DNA from: Klenkia marina
GTDB taxonomy: Bacteria; Actinomycetota; Actinomycetes; Mycobacteriales; Geodermatophilaceae
Direction: 5' to 3'
NCBI RefSeq assembly: GCF_900101025.1
Contig: NZ_FMUH01000002.1
Location: 62,001-126,000 of the forward strand
Length of the DNA: 64,000 bases
The first letter of the stretch is position 1. Each line of letters opens with the position of its first letter. Shown one piece after another: positions 49,985-58,326 of the stretch. Under the pieces are notes generated by a model. That model was not told the DNA's origin and searched no databases. It saw nothing but the letters and a program-made list of their open reading frames with translations. The position numbers and the translations under genes were made by a program.

Positions 49985-50836
49985 ATGGACGACACCATGG
50001 CTTCCGTACCCACCGTGACCCTGAACAACGGCGTCGAGATCCCCCAGCTGGGCTTCGGCACCTACCAGATCGAGCCCGAGAACACGCGTGAGGCCGTGCG
50101 CACCGCCCTCGAGGTCGGCTACCGGCACATCGACACCGCCGAGATGTACGGCAACGAGAAGGAGGTCGGCGAGGGCCTCCGCGACTCCGGGCTGGACCGC
50201 GACGACGTCTTCATCACCTCGAAGCTCAACAACGGCTTCCACGCCCACGACGACGCCCTGCGCGCGATGGACCAGACGCTGGCCGACCTGCAGGTCGAGC
50301 GCCTCGACCTGTTCCTCGTGCACTGGCCGCTGCCGGGCATCGACGTCGACTTCGTCGAGACCTGGAAGGCGATGGAGCAGATCTACCGCGACGGCAAGGC
50401 CCGCGCGATCGGCGTCTCCAACTTCCAGAGCAACCACCTCAACCGGCTGCGCGACCAGACCGACATCACCCCGGCGGTCAACCAGATCGAGGTGCACCCC
50501 TACCTGACCCAGGACGAGCTGCGCGCCTTCGGCGCCGAGCGCGGCATCGCCACCGAGGCCTGGTCGCCGATCGCGCAGGGCAAGGTGCTCGACGACCCCG
50601 CCATCGTGCGCGTCGCCGAGCGCGTGGGCCGCACGCCGGCCCAGGTCACCCTGCGCTGGGCCATCCAGCGGGGCGACATCGTGTTCCCGAAGTCGGTCAC
50701 CCGCAGCCGCGTCGAGGAGAACTTCGCCCTCTTCGACTTCGAGCTCAGCGAGGACGACATCACCGCCATCAGCGCGCTGAACCGCGACGAGCGGACGGGC
50801 CCGGACCCGGACACCTTCAACTACATCCCGGGCTGA
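49985..50836 (+). CDS. aldo/keto reductase
   Basis: A 283-residue NADPH-dependent reductase of the AKR3/AKR5-like group. The catalytic tetrad is visible as Asp and Tyr in HIDTAEMYGNE, Lys in TSKLNN and His in LVHWPLPG. The NADP site includes FPKSVTRSRVEEN near residue 235. It reduces small aldehydes, ketones or 2,5-diketogluconate-type sugars; no substrate is evident. Start choice is uncertain among 49979, 49985 and 49997. Two hairpins follow the gene. Confidence 0.9.
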   Translation: MDDTMASVPTVTLNNGVEIPQLGFGTYQIEPENTREAVRTALEVGYRHIDTAEMYGNEKEVGEGLRDSGLDRDDVFITSKLNNGFHAHDDALRAMDQTLADLQVERLDLFLVHWPLPGIDVDFVETWKAMEQIYRDGKARAIGVSNFQSNHLNRLRDQTDITPAVNQIEVHPYLTQDELRAFGAERGIATEAWSPIAQGKVLDDPAIVRVAERVGRTPAQVTLRWAIQRGDIVFPKSVTRSRVEENFALFDFELSEDDITAISALNRDERTGPDPDTFNYIPG

Positions 50837-50843
50837 GCAGATC

Positions 50844-50860
50844 GCGATCCTCCGGATCGC
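50844..50860 (+). terminator. small hairpin after the aldo/keto reductase gene
   Basis: GCGATCC and GGATCGC, perfect 7-base arms around a 3-base loop, begin seven bases after the stop codon. It precedes the larger hairpin at 50902. Confidence 0.45.
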
Positions 50861-50901
50861 ACCGCGGCCAACGGCCGTACCCCCGTTGAGCTGAGCACCA
50901 C

Positions 50902-50947
50902 GACGTCCCCGGTCGGGAGGCCTCCGGCCCCCGCGACCGGGGACGTC
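50902..50947. terminator. main terminator between aldo/keto reductase and DUF3097 genes
   Basis: A perfect 14-base stem (50902-50915 with 50934-50947) extends after a small internal loop by AGCAC/GTGCT. The loop holds GGAGGCCTCC, itself self-complementary. It lies between convergent genes and can serve both. Confidence 0.75.
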
Positions 50948-51021
50948 CGTGCTCTGTCGCGTCCCGGCTCCGCGCGGGTGGGTCCGTGCTCCGTCGGGTC
51001 CCCGCTCCGCGGGGGCGGCTG

Positions 51022-51831
51022 CTAGCTCTCCGTGACGAAGTCGATGAGCTCTTCGACCCGGCCGATGAGCTGCGGCTCCAGGTCGGTCCAGGTGCGGACC
51101 CTTGCCAGGATGCGCTGGGCCCAGACGTAGCCGGTGTCGTCCTCCCAGCCCAGGCGGCGGCAGACGCCGGTCTTCCAGTCCTCGCCCCTCGGCACGGTCG
51201 GCCAGGCCGGGATGCCGACGACCGAGGGCTTCACGGCCTGCCAGATGTCGATGAACGGGTGGCCCACCACCAGCGCGTGCGACCCGGTGACCTGCGCGGC
51301 GATCCGCGACTCCTTGGACCCGGTCACCAGGTGGTCGACCAGCACGCCCAGCCGGCGTCCGGACGACGGCCGGAACTCGCGCACGATGCCCGGCAGGTCG
51401 TCGACCCCGTGCAGCGGCTCGACGACGACGCCCTCGATGCGCAGGTCGTGGCCCCAGACCTTCTCCACCAGCTCGGCGTCGTGCTTGCCCTCGACGTAGA
51501 TGCGGCCCTCGCGGGCGACCCGGGCGCGGGCACCGGCGACGTAGGTCGAGCCCGAGGCGCTGCGGGTGGGGGCCGCGGCGACGGCGGCCTTCGGGCGGAC
51601 GAGCGTCACCGGCCGGCCGTCGACCCAGAAGCCCGGACCCAGCGGGTAGCCCTTCACCCGGCCGAAGCGGTCCTCGAGGTGGACGACGTCCTTCTCGCAG
51701 CGCACCACGGCGCCGACGAAGCCCGAGCTGGGGTCCTCCACGACGAGGTCCTTCTCGGCCTCGACCTGCACGGGAGGCTTCTTGACCGTGCGCGGGTGCA
51801 CCAGGTTGTCGTACTGCGAGCGGGGAGGCAC
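51022..51831 (-). CDS. DUF3097 family protein with a TOPRIM-like motif
   Basis: A 269-residue soluble protein of the actinobacterial DUF3097 family. After an N-terminal beta region (VQVEAEKDLVVEDPSSGFVG) comes IYVEGKHDAELVEKVWG (about 111-127). This looks like the first conserved Glu of a TOPRIM fold (compare VEGKxD in RNase M5-type proteins); VLVDHLVTGSKES (about 162-174) could supply the acidic residues of the second strand. A nuclease or nucleotide-linked role is therefore possible but unproven. TAGCGT lies six bases before GTG 51831 and overlaps the stop of the upstream gene. Confidence 0.8.
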   Translation of the reverse strand: MPPRSQYDNLVHPRTVKKPPVQVEAEKDLVVEDPSSGFVGAVVRCEKDVVHLEDRFGRVKGYPLGPGFWVDGRPVTLVRPKAAVAAAPTRSASGSTYVAGARARVAREGRIYVEGKHDAELVEKVWGHDLRIEGVVVEPLHGVDDLPGIVREFRPSSGRRLGVLVDHLVTGSKESRIAAQVTGSHALVVGHPFIDIWQAVKPSVVGIPAWPTVPRGEDWKTGVCRRLGWEDDTGYVWAQRILARVRTWTDLEPQLIGRVEELIDFVTES

Positions 51832-51837
51832 CCGGCC

Positions 51838-51843
51838 ACGCTA
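51838..51843 (-). promoter_or_regulatory. -10 box of a leaderless promoter for the DUF3097 gene
   Basis: TAGCGT on the minus strand ends six bases before GTG 51831 and includes the TAG stop codon of the upstream gene. Confidence 0.45.
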
Positions 51844-52635
51844 GGCAGGCGCCGCGCCACCCCGGGCGCGCCACGCCGCACCCACCCGTGACGGACCGGT
51901 CCACAGCCGGCCGGCGTGCAGGTCGGCGACGCACGCCGCCCACGGGTTGGCCGGGTCCTTCGGACGACGGGTGTGGCCGCGCAGCGGGGCGGGCCGGCCG
52001 CGGCGCCCGGCGCGCCCGCGCCACCAGTCGGCCAGCAGCTGGGCCTGCTGCTCCAGCCCGTAGGCGGCCAGCGGGCGCACCGGCAGGTCGTAGGCGTAGG
52101 CGTCGCGGCCCAGGGTGTGCCGCACCTGCTCGACCACGGCCCGGCTGGTGAAGGCCCGGGCGCCCGCCGTGCGCAGCTGGCAGGTGTGCACCAGCTCGTG
52201 CAGGAAGGTGTGCGGGTCGGTGCCGACCGGGTCGTCGTAGAGCTCGGGGCCCAGGTTGACGGTGATCGCACCGTCCCAGCGGGGGAAGACGAAGGGACGG
52301 CGTCCGGCGCCCACCGTGTCGGTCAGCAGCAGCCGGTGCCGGGGTGGCAGCGCGTCGCCGAGCAGCTCGTCGGCGGCCCAGGCGTGCTCGTCCGCGGTCA
52401 TCGGGCGCTCGCGCACCCCGAGCGAGGCGACCCCGGCGGCCAGCACAGCGAGCACGGAGTTCTCCGGCCCGGCCCCCCACAGCAGCCCGCCGGCGACCCG
52501 GGCCCCGGCCGACGGGGACCCGGTGGTGACCACGGAGCCGACGGCCAGGCCGGCGCCGAGCACCGCGCCGGCCGGGTGCAGCGCCGTCCCGACCAGCCAG
52601 GCGGCGGCGCCGGGCAGCTGGGTCCGGGGCTCCAC
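51841..52635 (-). CDS. membrane-associated protein with an HExxH metallopeptidase-like motif
   Basis: A 264-residue protein. Two hydrophobic N-terminal segments (about 8-35 and 45-75; PGAAAWLVGTALHPAGAVL, VLAVLAAGVASLGV) are followed by a soluble domain with DPHTFLHELVHTCQL (about 138-152). HELVH fits the HExxH zinc-protease motif, and the downstream helix resembles those of DUF4157-type or peptidase-like domains. No third zinc ligand can be assigned. CAGGCT lies six bases before GTG 52635. The function is unknown. Confidence 0.65.
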   Translation of the reverse strand: MEPRTQLPGAAAWLVGTALHPAGAVLGAGLAVGSVVTTGSPSAGARVAGGLLWGAGPENSVLAVLAAGVASLGVRERPMTADEHAWAADELLGDALPPRHRLLLTDTVGAGRRPFVFPRWDGAITVNLGPELYDDPVGTDPHTFLHELVHTCQLRTAGARAFTSRAVVEQVRHTLGRDAYAYDLPVRPLAAYGLEQQAQLLADWWRGRAGRRGRPAPLRGHTRRPKDPANPWAACVADLHAGRLWTGPSRVGAAWRARGGAAPA

Positions 52636-52759
52636 CGGACCAGCCTGGCACGGACCGGCTCGGGCGAGCACTCGTGGCGGAGGTGCGTGGCGGGACGTGT
52701 TCTCGAGCTGCACGGCAGGTGCGGGCGCGCACCCGCGGTGCAGGGGCGCACGGGCGACT

Positions 52760-52783
52760 GCGCGGAAGGCCGCAGTTCCGCGC
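52760..52783. promoter_or_regulatory. inverted repeat upstream of mftD
   Basis: GCGCGGAA (52760-52767) and TTCCGCGC (52776-52783) are perfect 8-base arms around 8 bases in the divergent spacer. It may be an operator or part of a short hairpin. Confidence 0.35.
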
Positions 52784-52791
52784 CAGGAGGG

Positions 52792-52808
52792 GTGGCACTC
52801 AGTGCCAC
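52792..52808. promoter_or_regulatory. palindromic operator candidate upstream of mftD
   Basis: GTGGCACTCAGTGCCAC is a perfect 8-1-8 palindrome 54 bases before the mftD ATG. A possible -10 box, CATGCT at 52816-52821, would place the palindrome over the -35 region. TetR-type repressors, including the one in mycofactocin clusters, bind such sites, but no TetR gene is present here. Confidence 0.5.
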
Positions 52809-52862
52809 GAGCGGGCATGCTGTGGTCTGCAGCACAGTCGCTGGCCGTTGGAGGGCACACGC

Positions 52863-54059
52863 ATGGGCAACCCCTGGTTCGAGACCGTCGCCGAGGCGCA
52901 GCGCAGGGCCAAGCGCCGGCTGCCGAATTCGGTCTACGGCGCGCTGATCGCCGGCTCCGAGCGCGGCTGGACCGTCGAGGACAACACCCGGGCCTACGCC
53001 GAGCTGGGGTTCGCCCCGCACGTGGCCGGGCTGCAGGGCGAGCGCGACCTGTCGACGACGGTGATGGGCCAGCCGCTGTCGATGCCGGTGATGATCTCCC
53101 CGACCGGGGTGCAGGCCGTGCACCCCGACGGCGAGGTCGCCGTCGCCCGGGCCGCGGCCGCCCGTGGCATCACGATGGGGCTGAGCTCCTTCGCCTCCAA
53201 GCCGGTAGAGGAGGTCGCCGCGGCCAGCCCGCAGACGTTCTTCCAGATGTACTGGGTGGGCTCGCGCGACGTGCTGGTGCAGCGCATGGAGCGCGCCCGC
53301 GCCGCCGGCTGCGTCGGGCTGATCATGACCCTGGACTGGTCGTTCTCCATGGGCCGCGACTGGGGGTCGCCGTCGATCCCGGAGAAGATCGACCTCAAGA
53401 CCGCGGTCAGGTTCGCCCCCGAGGTCGCCCTCAAGCCGCAGTGGCTCTACACGTTCGCCAAGACCGGGAAGATCCCGGACCTGAAGACCCCGAACCTGGC
53501 CCCGCCCGGCGGCGGGGACGCGCCCACCTTCTTCGGCGCCTACGGCGAGTGGATGGGCACCCCCCTGCCGACCTGGGACGACGTCGCCTGGCTGCGCGAG
53601 CAGTGGGGCGGGCCGTTCATGCTCAAGGGCGTCATGCGGGTCGACGACGCCAAGCGCGCGGTCGACGCCGGCTGCACCGCCATCTCGGTGTCCAACCACG
53701 GCGGCAACAACCTCGACGGCACCCCCGCCCCGATCCGGGCGCTGCCGGCGATCGCCAAGGCGGTGGGTGACGAGGTCGAGGTGGTCACCGACGGCGGGAT
53801 CCGCCGCGGTTCCGACGTCGTCAAGGCCCTCGCGCTGGGCGCCAAGGCCGCGATGATCGGCCGCGCCTACCTGTGGGGCCTCGCGGCCAACGGCCAGGCC
53901 GGCGTGGAGAACGTGCTGGACATCCTGCGCAGCGGCATCGACTCCGCCGTCCTCGGCCTCGGCCACCGCGACGTCAAGGACCTGCGCCCCGAGGACGTCG
54001 TCGTCCCCGCCGGCTGGCCCCGGGTGCTCGGCACGCCCGACCAGCAGCACGTCGTCTGA
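52863..54059 (+). CDS. mftD: pre-mycofactocin synthase-like FMN oxidase (MftD)
   Basis: A 398-residue alpha-hydroxy-acid-oxidase-fold flavoprotein. It matches MftD closely in its WFETVAEAQRRAKRRLP start, ELGFAPHV, DLSTTVMGQ, GLSSFASKP and SNHGGNNLDGTPA. MftD oxidatively deaminates the MftC-made peptide product to give pre-mycofactocin. TGGAGG lies about ten bases before the ATG. None of the partner genes mftA, mftB, mftC, mftE or mftF is in the window, so the pathway is split or this is an orphan paralogue. Two palindromes lie upstream and a hairpin follows. Confidence 0.85.
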   Translation: MGNPWFETVAEAQRRAKRRLPNSVYGALIAGSERGWTVEDNTRAYAELGFAPHVAGLQGERDLSTTVMGQPLSMPVMISPTGVQAVHPDGEVAVARAAAARGITMGLSSFASKPVEEVAAASPQTFFQMYWVGSRDVLVQRMERARAAGCVGLIMTLDWSFSMGRDWGSPSIPEKIDLKTAVRFAPEVALKPQWLYTFAKTGKIPDLKTPNLAPPGGGDAPTFFGAYGEWMGTPLPTWDDVAWLREQWGGPFMLKGVMRVDDAKRAVDAGCTAISVSNHGGNNLDGTPAPIRALPAIAKAVGDEVEVVTDGGIRRGSDVVKALALGAKAAMIGRAYLWGLAANGQAGVENVLDILRSGIDSAVLGLGHRDVKDLRPEDVVVPAGWPRVLGTPDQQHVV

Positions 54060-54066
54060 CGGGGCG

Positions 54067-54094
54067 TCCCGGGTGTCGACATGGGCACCCGGGA
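54067..54094 (+). terminator. terminator after mftD
   Basis: TCCCGGGTG (54067-54075) pairs perfectly with CACCCGGGA (54086-54094) around a 10-base loop, eight bases after the mftD stop. Confidence 0.6.
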
Positions 54095-54230
54095 TGTCTC
54101 ATCACTGAAGTATTTTCCCGGTTCCGGTCCGCCCGGGTTCAGTGCGCACGGGCCACGACCGAGGACTCCTCCGACACCGGTCCGCCCCGGTGGTCCACCC
54201 AGGACCACGCGGACTCGGGGAGGAGCACCG

Positions 54231-55856
54231 TTGCCCGTCACCCGAACGTCGCCCGGCCGCTGGTGGGCCGACCGCGGCATCGCCACCAAGATCGCTGCCC
54301 TGGTGGTGACCAGCAGCGTCGGGCTGGTCGCCGTCAGCGGCCTCGCCCTGCGCGGCCAGGCCGTCTCCGACGACATCAACAGCCGCATGCAGGCCGCCGT
54401 CGAGGTCCAGGACCAGGTGCAGACCGCCAAGTACGACCTGCTCTGGGCCACCAACTGGCAGAACATCACCGCCTGGAAGTCCCGGGTCGACGGCGGCGCG
54501 GTCGCCGCCGCCCCGGACGGCGACAACGTCACCACCTACCGCCAGGCGGTGACCGACTTCGAGCGCGTCTTCGACCTCGACCGCGCCGAGCTCACCGCCG
54601 ACGGCCGGACCGCCCTCGACGTCGTCGAGGACAACTGGACGGCGATGTCGCAGTACAACGACCAGATCTTCGACCTGTGGGCCGCCGGGCAGCTCGACGA
54701 GGGCGACGCGGTCTCCGCCGGGCCCAAGTGGGACATCTACTACGTCCTCGCCGGCGGGATGGACGACCTGGTCGCCGCCGTCGACACCCGGGTGGCCGAC
54801 CTGGCCGCCGAGCGCGCCGACGTCGCCGCGACGACCCGGCTGACCTCGCTGCTGGCCGCCGCCGCGGCGCTGCTGGTCACCGTCCTCATCGGTGGGGCGA
54901 TCGCCCGCAGCATCACCCGCGGGGTGCGCGAGGTGCGCGACGGGTTGCAGCGCATCGCCGACAAGGACCTCTCGGTGCGGGTGCCGGTGCGCGGCGCCGA
55001 CGAGGCCGGCCAGATGGCGCAGGCCCTGAACGGGGTGGCCGGCGTCCTCGGTGTGGTGCTGGCCGGTGCCCGCGACGCAGCCGAGGCCGTGGCGACGTCC
55101 AGCCGCCAGCTCGAGTCGTCGGCCGGTGCGATGGCCGACTCCGCCCGGGCGACGTCGGCGCAGACCGACCTGGTGTCGGGGGCGGCGTCGGAGGTCTCGC
55201 GGTCGGTGGCCACCGTGGCCGCGGGTGCCGAGGAGATGAGTGCCTCGATCCGGGAGATCGCGCAGAACGCCAACGAGGCCGCGCGGGTCGCCGCCGGCGC
55301 GGTGAGCGAGGCCGAGGCCACCAACGCCACGATCACCAAGCTGGGCCTGTCGTCGAAGGAGATCGGCGACGTCGTCAAGGTGATCACCTCCATCGCCGAG
55401 CAGACCAACCTGCTCGCGCTCAATGCCACGATCGAGGCCGCGCGTGCCGGTGAGGCGGGCAAGGGCTTCGCGGTGGTGGCCAACGAGGTGAAGGAGCTGG
55501 CGCAGGAGACCGCCCGGGCGACCGAGGACATCGCCCGCCGGGTGGAGGCCATCCAGAACGACACCGGGCAGGCCGTCACCGCGATCGGGCGCATCGGCGA
55601 GGTCATCGGGCAGATCAACGACTTCCAGCTGACCATCGCCTCGGCGGTCGAGGAGCAGACCGCGACCACCAACGAGATGTCGCGCAACATCGCCGAGGCC
55701 GCCGGCGGCTCGGAGGAGATCGCGGCGAACGTCTCGTCGGTGTCCTCGGCCTCGGCGCAGACCACGCACACCCTGGCCGGCACCCGCGAGGAGGTGGGCA
55801 AGCTGGCGCTGATGGCCGCCGACCTGCGCAGCACCGTCGGTCAGTTCACCTACTGA
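54231..55856 (+). CDS. methyl-accepting chemotaxis protein
   Basis: A 541-residue chemoreceptor. Two membrane helices (about 20-40 and 205-225) flank an extracytoplasmic four-helix-type sensor of about 160 residues. HAMP follows (about 225-280), then the signalling coiled coil with the conserved tip [20 protein letters not shown] (about 400-419). TTG 54231 is chosen because GGAGGAG lies just upstream; the open frame to 54081 adds only low-complexity sequence. No che or flagellar gene is in the window. It ends exactly where the opposing gene ends. Confidence 0.9.
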   Translation: MPVTRTSPGRWWADRGIATKIAALVVTSSVGLVAVSGLALRGQAVSDDINSRMQAAVEVQDQVQTAKYDLLWATNWQNITAWKSRVDGGAVAAAPDGDNVTTYRQAVTDFERVFDLDRAELTADGRTALDVVEDNWTAMSQYNDQIFDLWAAGQLDEGDAVSAGPKWDIYYVLAGGMDDLVAAVDTRVADLAAERADVAATTRLTSLLAAAAALLVTVLIGGAIARSITRGVREVRDGLQRIADKDLSVRVPVRGADEAGQMAQALNGVAGVLGVVLAGARDAAEAVATSSRQLESSAGAMADSARATSAQTDLVSGAASEVSRSVATVAAGAEEMSASIREIAQNANEAARVAAGAVSEAEATNATITKLGLSSKEIGDVVKVITSIAEQTNLLALNATIEAARAGEAGKGFAVVANEVKELAQETARATEDIARRVEAIQNDTGQAVTAIGRIGEVIGQINDFQLTIASAVEEQTATTNEMSRNIAEAAGGSEEIAANVSSVSSASAQTTHTLAGTREEVGKLALMAADLRSTVGQFTY

Positions 55857-56408
55857 TCAGCTGCGCAGCAGGTCCACGCGCCAGTCGGCCTCGGGGTGCC
55901 GGCCACCCCGGGCCCACGGGCGCACGAGCTCCAACCGGGTGAGGGCGCCCTCCCGGTCGGCCCACAGCAGGGCGAGGTGGTTGCCGACCGGGGGCGCGCC
56001 GTCCAGGGAGAGCTGGGACGTCGGCGTCTGCGCGTAGAACGTGCGCAGCGCCGACGTGTCGCCCGGCGGCAGCTCGCCGTCCTCGGAGTGCCACACCCGG
56101 ACGACGTCGGTCTCGGTGGTGATGATCAGCCCGCTCATGGGCAGGCCGAGGTTCTCGCCGCCGGTGTCGCCGACGTCGAAGGTGAGCTGCTCGCCGATCG
56201 ACGCCGCCCAGGGGCGCAGCTGCTCCATGGCGTGCCGGCGCACGAGCTGGCGGTCGAGGTGCGGGTCGGCGGCGGTCTGCCAGCCGTGCTGGCGGTGGAT
56301 CTGCCGGCTCACCGCGACACCGGCGACCAGCGCCTCGTGCACCGCGCGCAGCAGGGGCCGCAACCGGGCCAGCGACGCCTCCCTCGACCCGTCCGCAGCA
56401 CCGTCCAC
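55857..56408 (-). CDS. hypothetical protein
   Basis: A 183-residue soluble protein. The N-terminal third is helical (LRPLLRAVHEALVAGVAVSR); the rest alternates strands (LTFDVGDTGGENLGLPMSGL, VVRVWHSEDGELPPG, LALLWADREGALTRLEL). I do not recognise a family. CATGAT lies six bases before GTG 56408, supporting that start over an open extension to 56537. It shares its upstream region with the metNIQ operon and abuts the chemoreceptor gene with no gap. Confidence 0.55.
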   Translation of the reverse strand: MDGAADGSREASLARLRPLLRAVHEALVAGVAVSRQIHRQHGWQTAADPHLDRQLVRRHAMEQLRPWAASIGEQLTFDVGDTGGENLGLPMSGLIITTETDVVRVWHSEDGELPPGDTSALRTFYAQTPTSQLSLDGAPPVGNHLALLWADREGALTRLELVRPWARGGRHPEADWRVDLLRS

Positions 56409-56498
56409 CGGGCGATCATGCCCGCCGGCACCGACATCGGCACGCGGCCCACGACGCGGGATCGAGGGCGGGAGCGGCCTGAGCCCTTGGTCACAAAT

Positions 56499-56517
56499 TG
56501 TCCACCGGAGTTGTAGG
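56499..56517 (-). promoter_or_regulatory. 19-base element shared with the first SAM riboswitch promoter
   Basis: On the minus strand CCTACAACTCCGGTGGACA matches 59212-59230 at 16 of 19 positions; only the three bases after CCTAC differ. It lies in the spacer between the hypothetical gene and metN. At the other site it contains the probable -35 box, so it may be a shared operator of sulfur genes. Confidence 0.4.
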
Positions 56518-56674
56518 AATTGCGCCCGGGTGGGCACGATCGCCGGCGTGCCCCGGCTGCTCCTGACGCGCGACCGCGCCGTCGACCACGCCGGTGTGGC
56601 CAGTTCCCTCTGTCGCTGACGACGCCGTCCTGCGGGGGAACGCCCCTGCCTCCGTCGCCTGTCCGAGGAACTCC

Positions 56675-57670
56675 GTGATCGAACTGAACCGCGTCCGCAA
56701 GGTCTTCCCCGGCCGCCGCGACGCCGCCGAGGTCGTCGCCCTCGACGGCGTCGACCTGACCGTCCCGGCCGGTGACTTCGCCGGCGTGGTGGGCCCCTCG
56801 GGTTCGGGCAAGAGCACCCTGATCCGGCTGGTCAACCTGCTGGAGCGGCCCACCTCCGGGTCGGTCGCCGTGGCGGGCCGCGTGCTCACCGACCTGCCGG
56901 CCGACCAGGTACGGCAGGCCCGCAGCTCGATCGGCATGGTGTTCCAGCACTTCGAGCTCATGGACTCCCGCACCGCGGCCGAGAACGTCGAGCACCCGCT
57001 GGAGCTGACCGGGGTGGGTCGCGCCGAGCGCCGCCGCCGGTCGGCCGAGCTGCTGGACCTGGTCGGGCTGGCCGAGCGGGCCGGCGCCCGCCCGCGGCAG
57101 CTCTCGGGCGGGCAGAAGCAGCGCGTGGCGATCGCCCGCGCGCTGGCCGCCCGGCCGCAGGTGCTGCTCTGCGACGAGGCCACCTCGGCGCTGGACCAGG
57201 CCAGCACCACCGGCGTGCTGGAGCTGCTGCGCCGGGTGCGGGACGAGCTGGGCCTCACCGTGCTGCTCATCACCCACGAGATGGCCGTGGTCAAGGCGGT
57301 CTGCGACTCCGCCGTGCTGCTGGAGGCCGGCCGGGTCGTCGACGGCGGCCGGCTGGACGACGTCCTCACCCGCGACGACTCCCCGCTGGCCGCCGCGCTG
57401 CTGCCGGCGCCGATCGCCGACGACCGCGTCGCCGGCACCCTGCTGCGGGTCACCGTCACCGAGACCGCTCCCGAGGCCGCCGTGCTGCGGGTGCTCGTCG
57501 GTCAGCTGGGCCTCGCGGTCGAGGTGGCCGGCGGGTCGGTGGAGACCGTGGCCGGTGGGCGGCACGGCCGGTTGCTGCTGCGGATCACCGACGGTGACCT
57601 GTCCGGCCTGGACACCGCGCTGCAGCAGCTGCGCGCCGAGGGCTCGAAGGTCGAGCGGGTGGCGGCATGA
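56675..57670 (+). CDS. metN: methionine ABC transporter ATP-binding protein
   Basis: A 331-residue MetN-type ATPase. Walker A is GPSGSGKST, Q loop VFQHFELMDSRT, signature LSGGQKQRVAI, Walker B LLCDEATSALD and switch LITHEM. The C-terminal NIL/ACT-like domain (about 255-331; VTETAPEAAVLRVLVGQL) binds methionine and inhibits transport in MetN homologues. GAGGAAC precedes GTG 56675. It overlaps metI by four bases. No riboswitch is seen before this operon, unlike the next two. Confidence 0.93.
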   Translation: MIELNRVRKVFPGRRDAAEVVALDGVDLTVPAGDFAGVVGPSGSGKSTLIRLVNLLERPTSGSVAVAGRVLTDLPADQVRQARSSIGMVFQHFELMDSRTAAENVEHPLELTGVGRAERRRRSAELLDLVGLAERAGARPRQLSGGQKQRVAIARALAARPQVLLCDEATSALDQASTTGVLELLRRVRDELGLTVLLITHEMAVVKAVCDSAVLLEAGRVVDGGRLDDVLTRDDSPLAAALLPAPIADDRVAGTLLRVTVTETAPEAAVLRVLVGQLGLAVEVAGGSVETVAGGRHGRLLLRITDGDLSGLDTALQQLRAEGSKVERVAA

Positions 57671-58326
57671 GCGACTGGTCGCGCATCGCCCCGCAGCTGG
57701 CCGACGCCACCGGGGAGACCCTCTACATGGTGGCGGTCTCGGCCGCGCTGACCGTGCTGCTGGGCATCCCGCTCGGCGTCCTGCTGACCGTCACCGCCCC
57801 CGACGGGCTGGCCCCGCGCCGCTGGACCAACCGGGTGCTCGGCCTGCTGGTCAACCTGGGCCGGTCGCTGCCGTTCATCATCCTGCTGGTCCTGGTCGCG
57901 CCGGTCACCCGCGGCCTGGTGGGCACCACCATCGGCTCCACCGCGGCGATCGTGCCGCTCACCATCGGCGCCGTCCCGTTCCTGGCCCGGCTGGTCGAGA
58001 CCTCGCTGCGCGAGGTGTCGCACGGCAAGGTCGAGGCCGCGCTGGCCATGGGCGCCCGCCGCCGGCAGGTGGTGCGCACCGTGCTCCTGCCCGAGGCGCT
58101 GCCCTCCCTGGTCGCCGGCGTCACCGTCACCGTCGTCGCGCTCATCAGCTACTCCGCCATGGCCGGCGCGATCGGCGGCGGCGGGCTCGGCGACTTCGCC
58201 ATCCGGTTCGGCTACCAGCAGTTCCGCACCGACATCACCCTGCTCACCGTCGTCCTGCTGCTCGTCGTCGTCCAGGCGTTGCAGTTCGGCGGCGACACCT
58301 GGGCGCGCCGCCTGGCGCGCCGATGA
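57667..58326 (+). CDS. metI: methionine ABC transporter permease
   Basis: A 219-residue permease with five predicted helices (ETLYMVAVSAALTVLLGIPL first) and the MetI-type loop HGKVEAALAMGARRRQVVRT (about 119-138) that docks with MetN. The segment YSAMAGAIGGGGLGDFAIRF is the family signature. ATG 57667 overlaps the metN stop and the stop overlaps metQ, so the operon is translationally coupled. Confidence 0.93.
   Translation: MSDWSRIAPQLADATGETLYMVAVSAALTVLLGIPLGVLLTVTAPDGLAPRRWTNRVLGLLVNLGRSLPFIILLVLVAPVTRGLVGTTIGSTAAIVPLTIGAVPFLARLVETSLREVSHGKVEAALAMGARRRQVVRTVLLPEALPSLVAGVTVTVVALISYSAMAGAIGGGGLGDFAIRFGYQQFRTDITLLTVVLLLVVVQALQFGGDTWARRLARR

Noticed and set aside
45374-52798. A 2474-codon open frame on the minus strand
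   Set aside because: It runs antisense or out of frame through several well-supported genes and is Arg/Gly/Ala-rich throughout. Only its last 80 codons (moaD) are real.
56520-56674. A third SAM riboswitch before metN
   Set aside because: The leader lacks the GGTCA...GAGTG, CCGGCAACCC and GGGGTGC motifs that define the other two.
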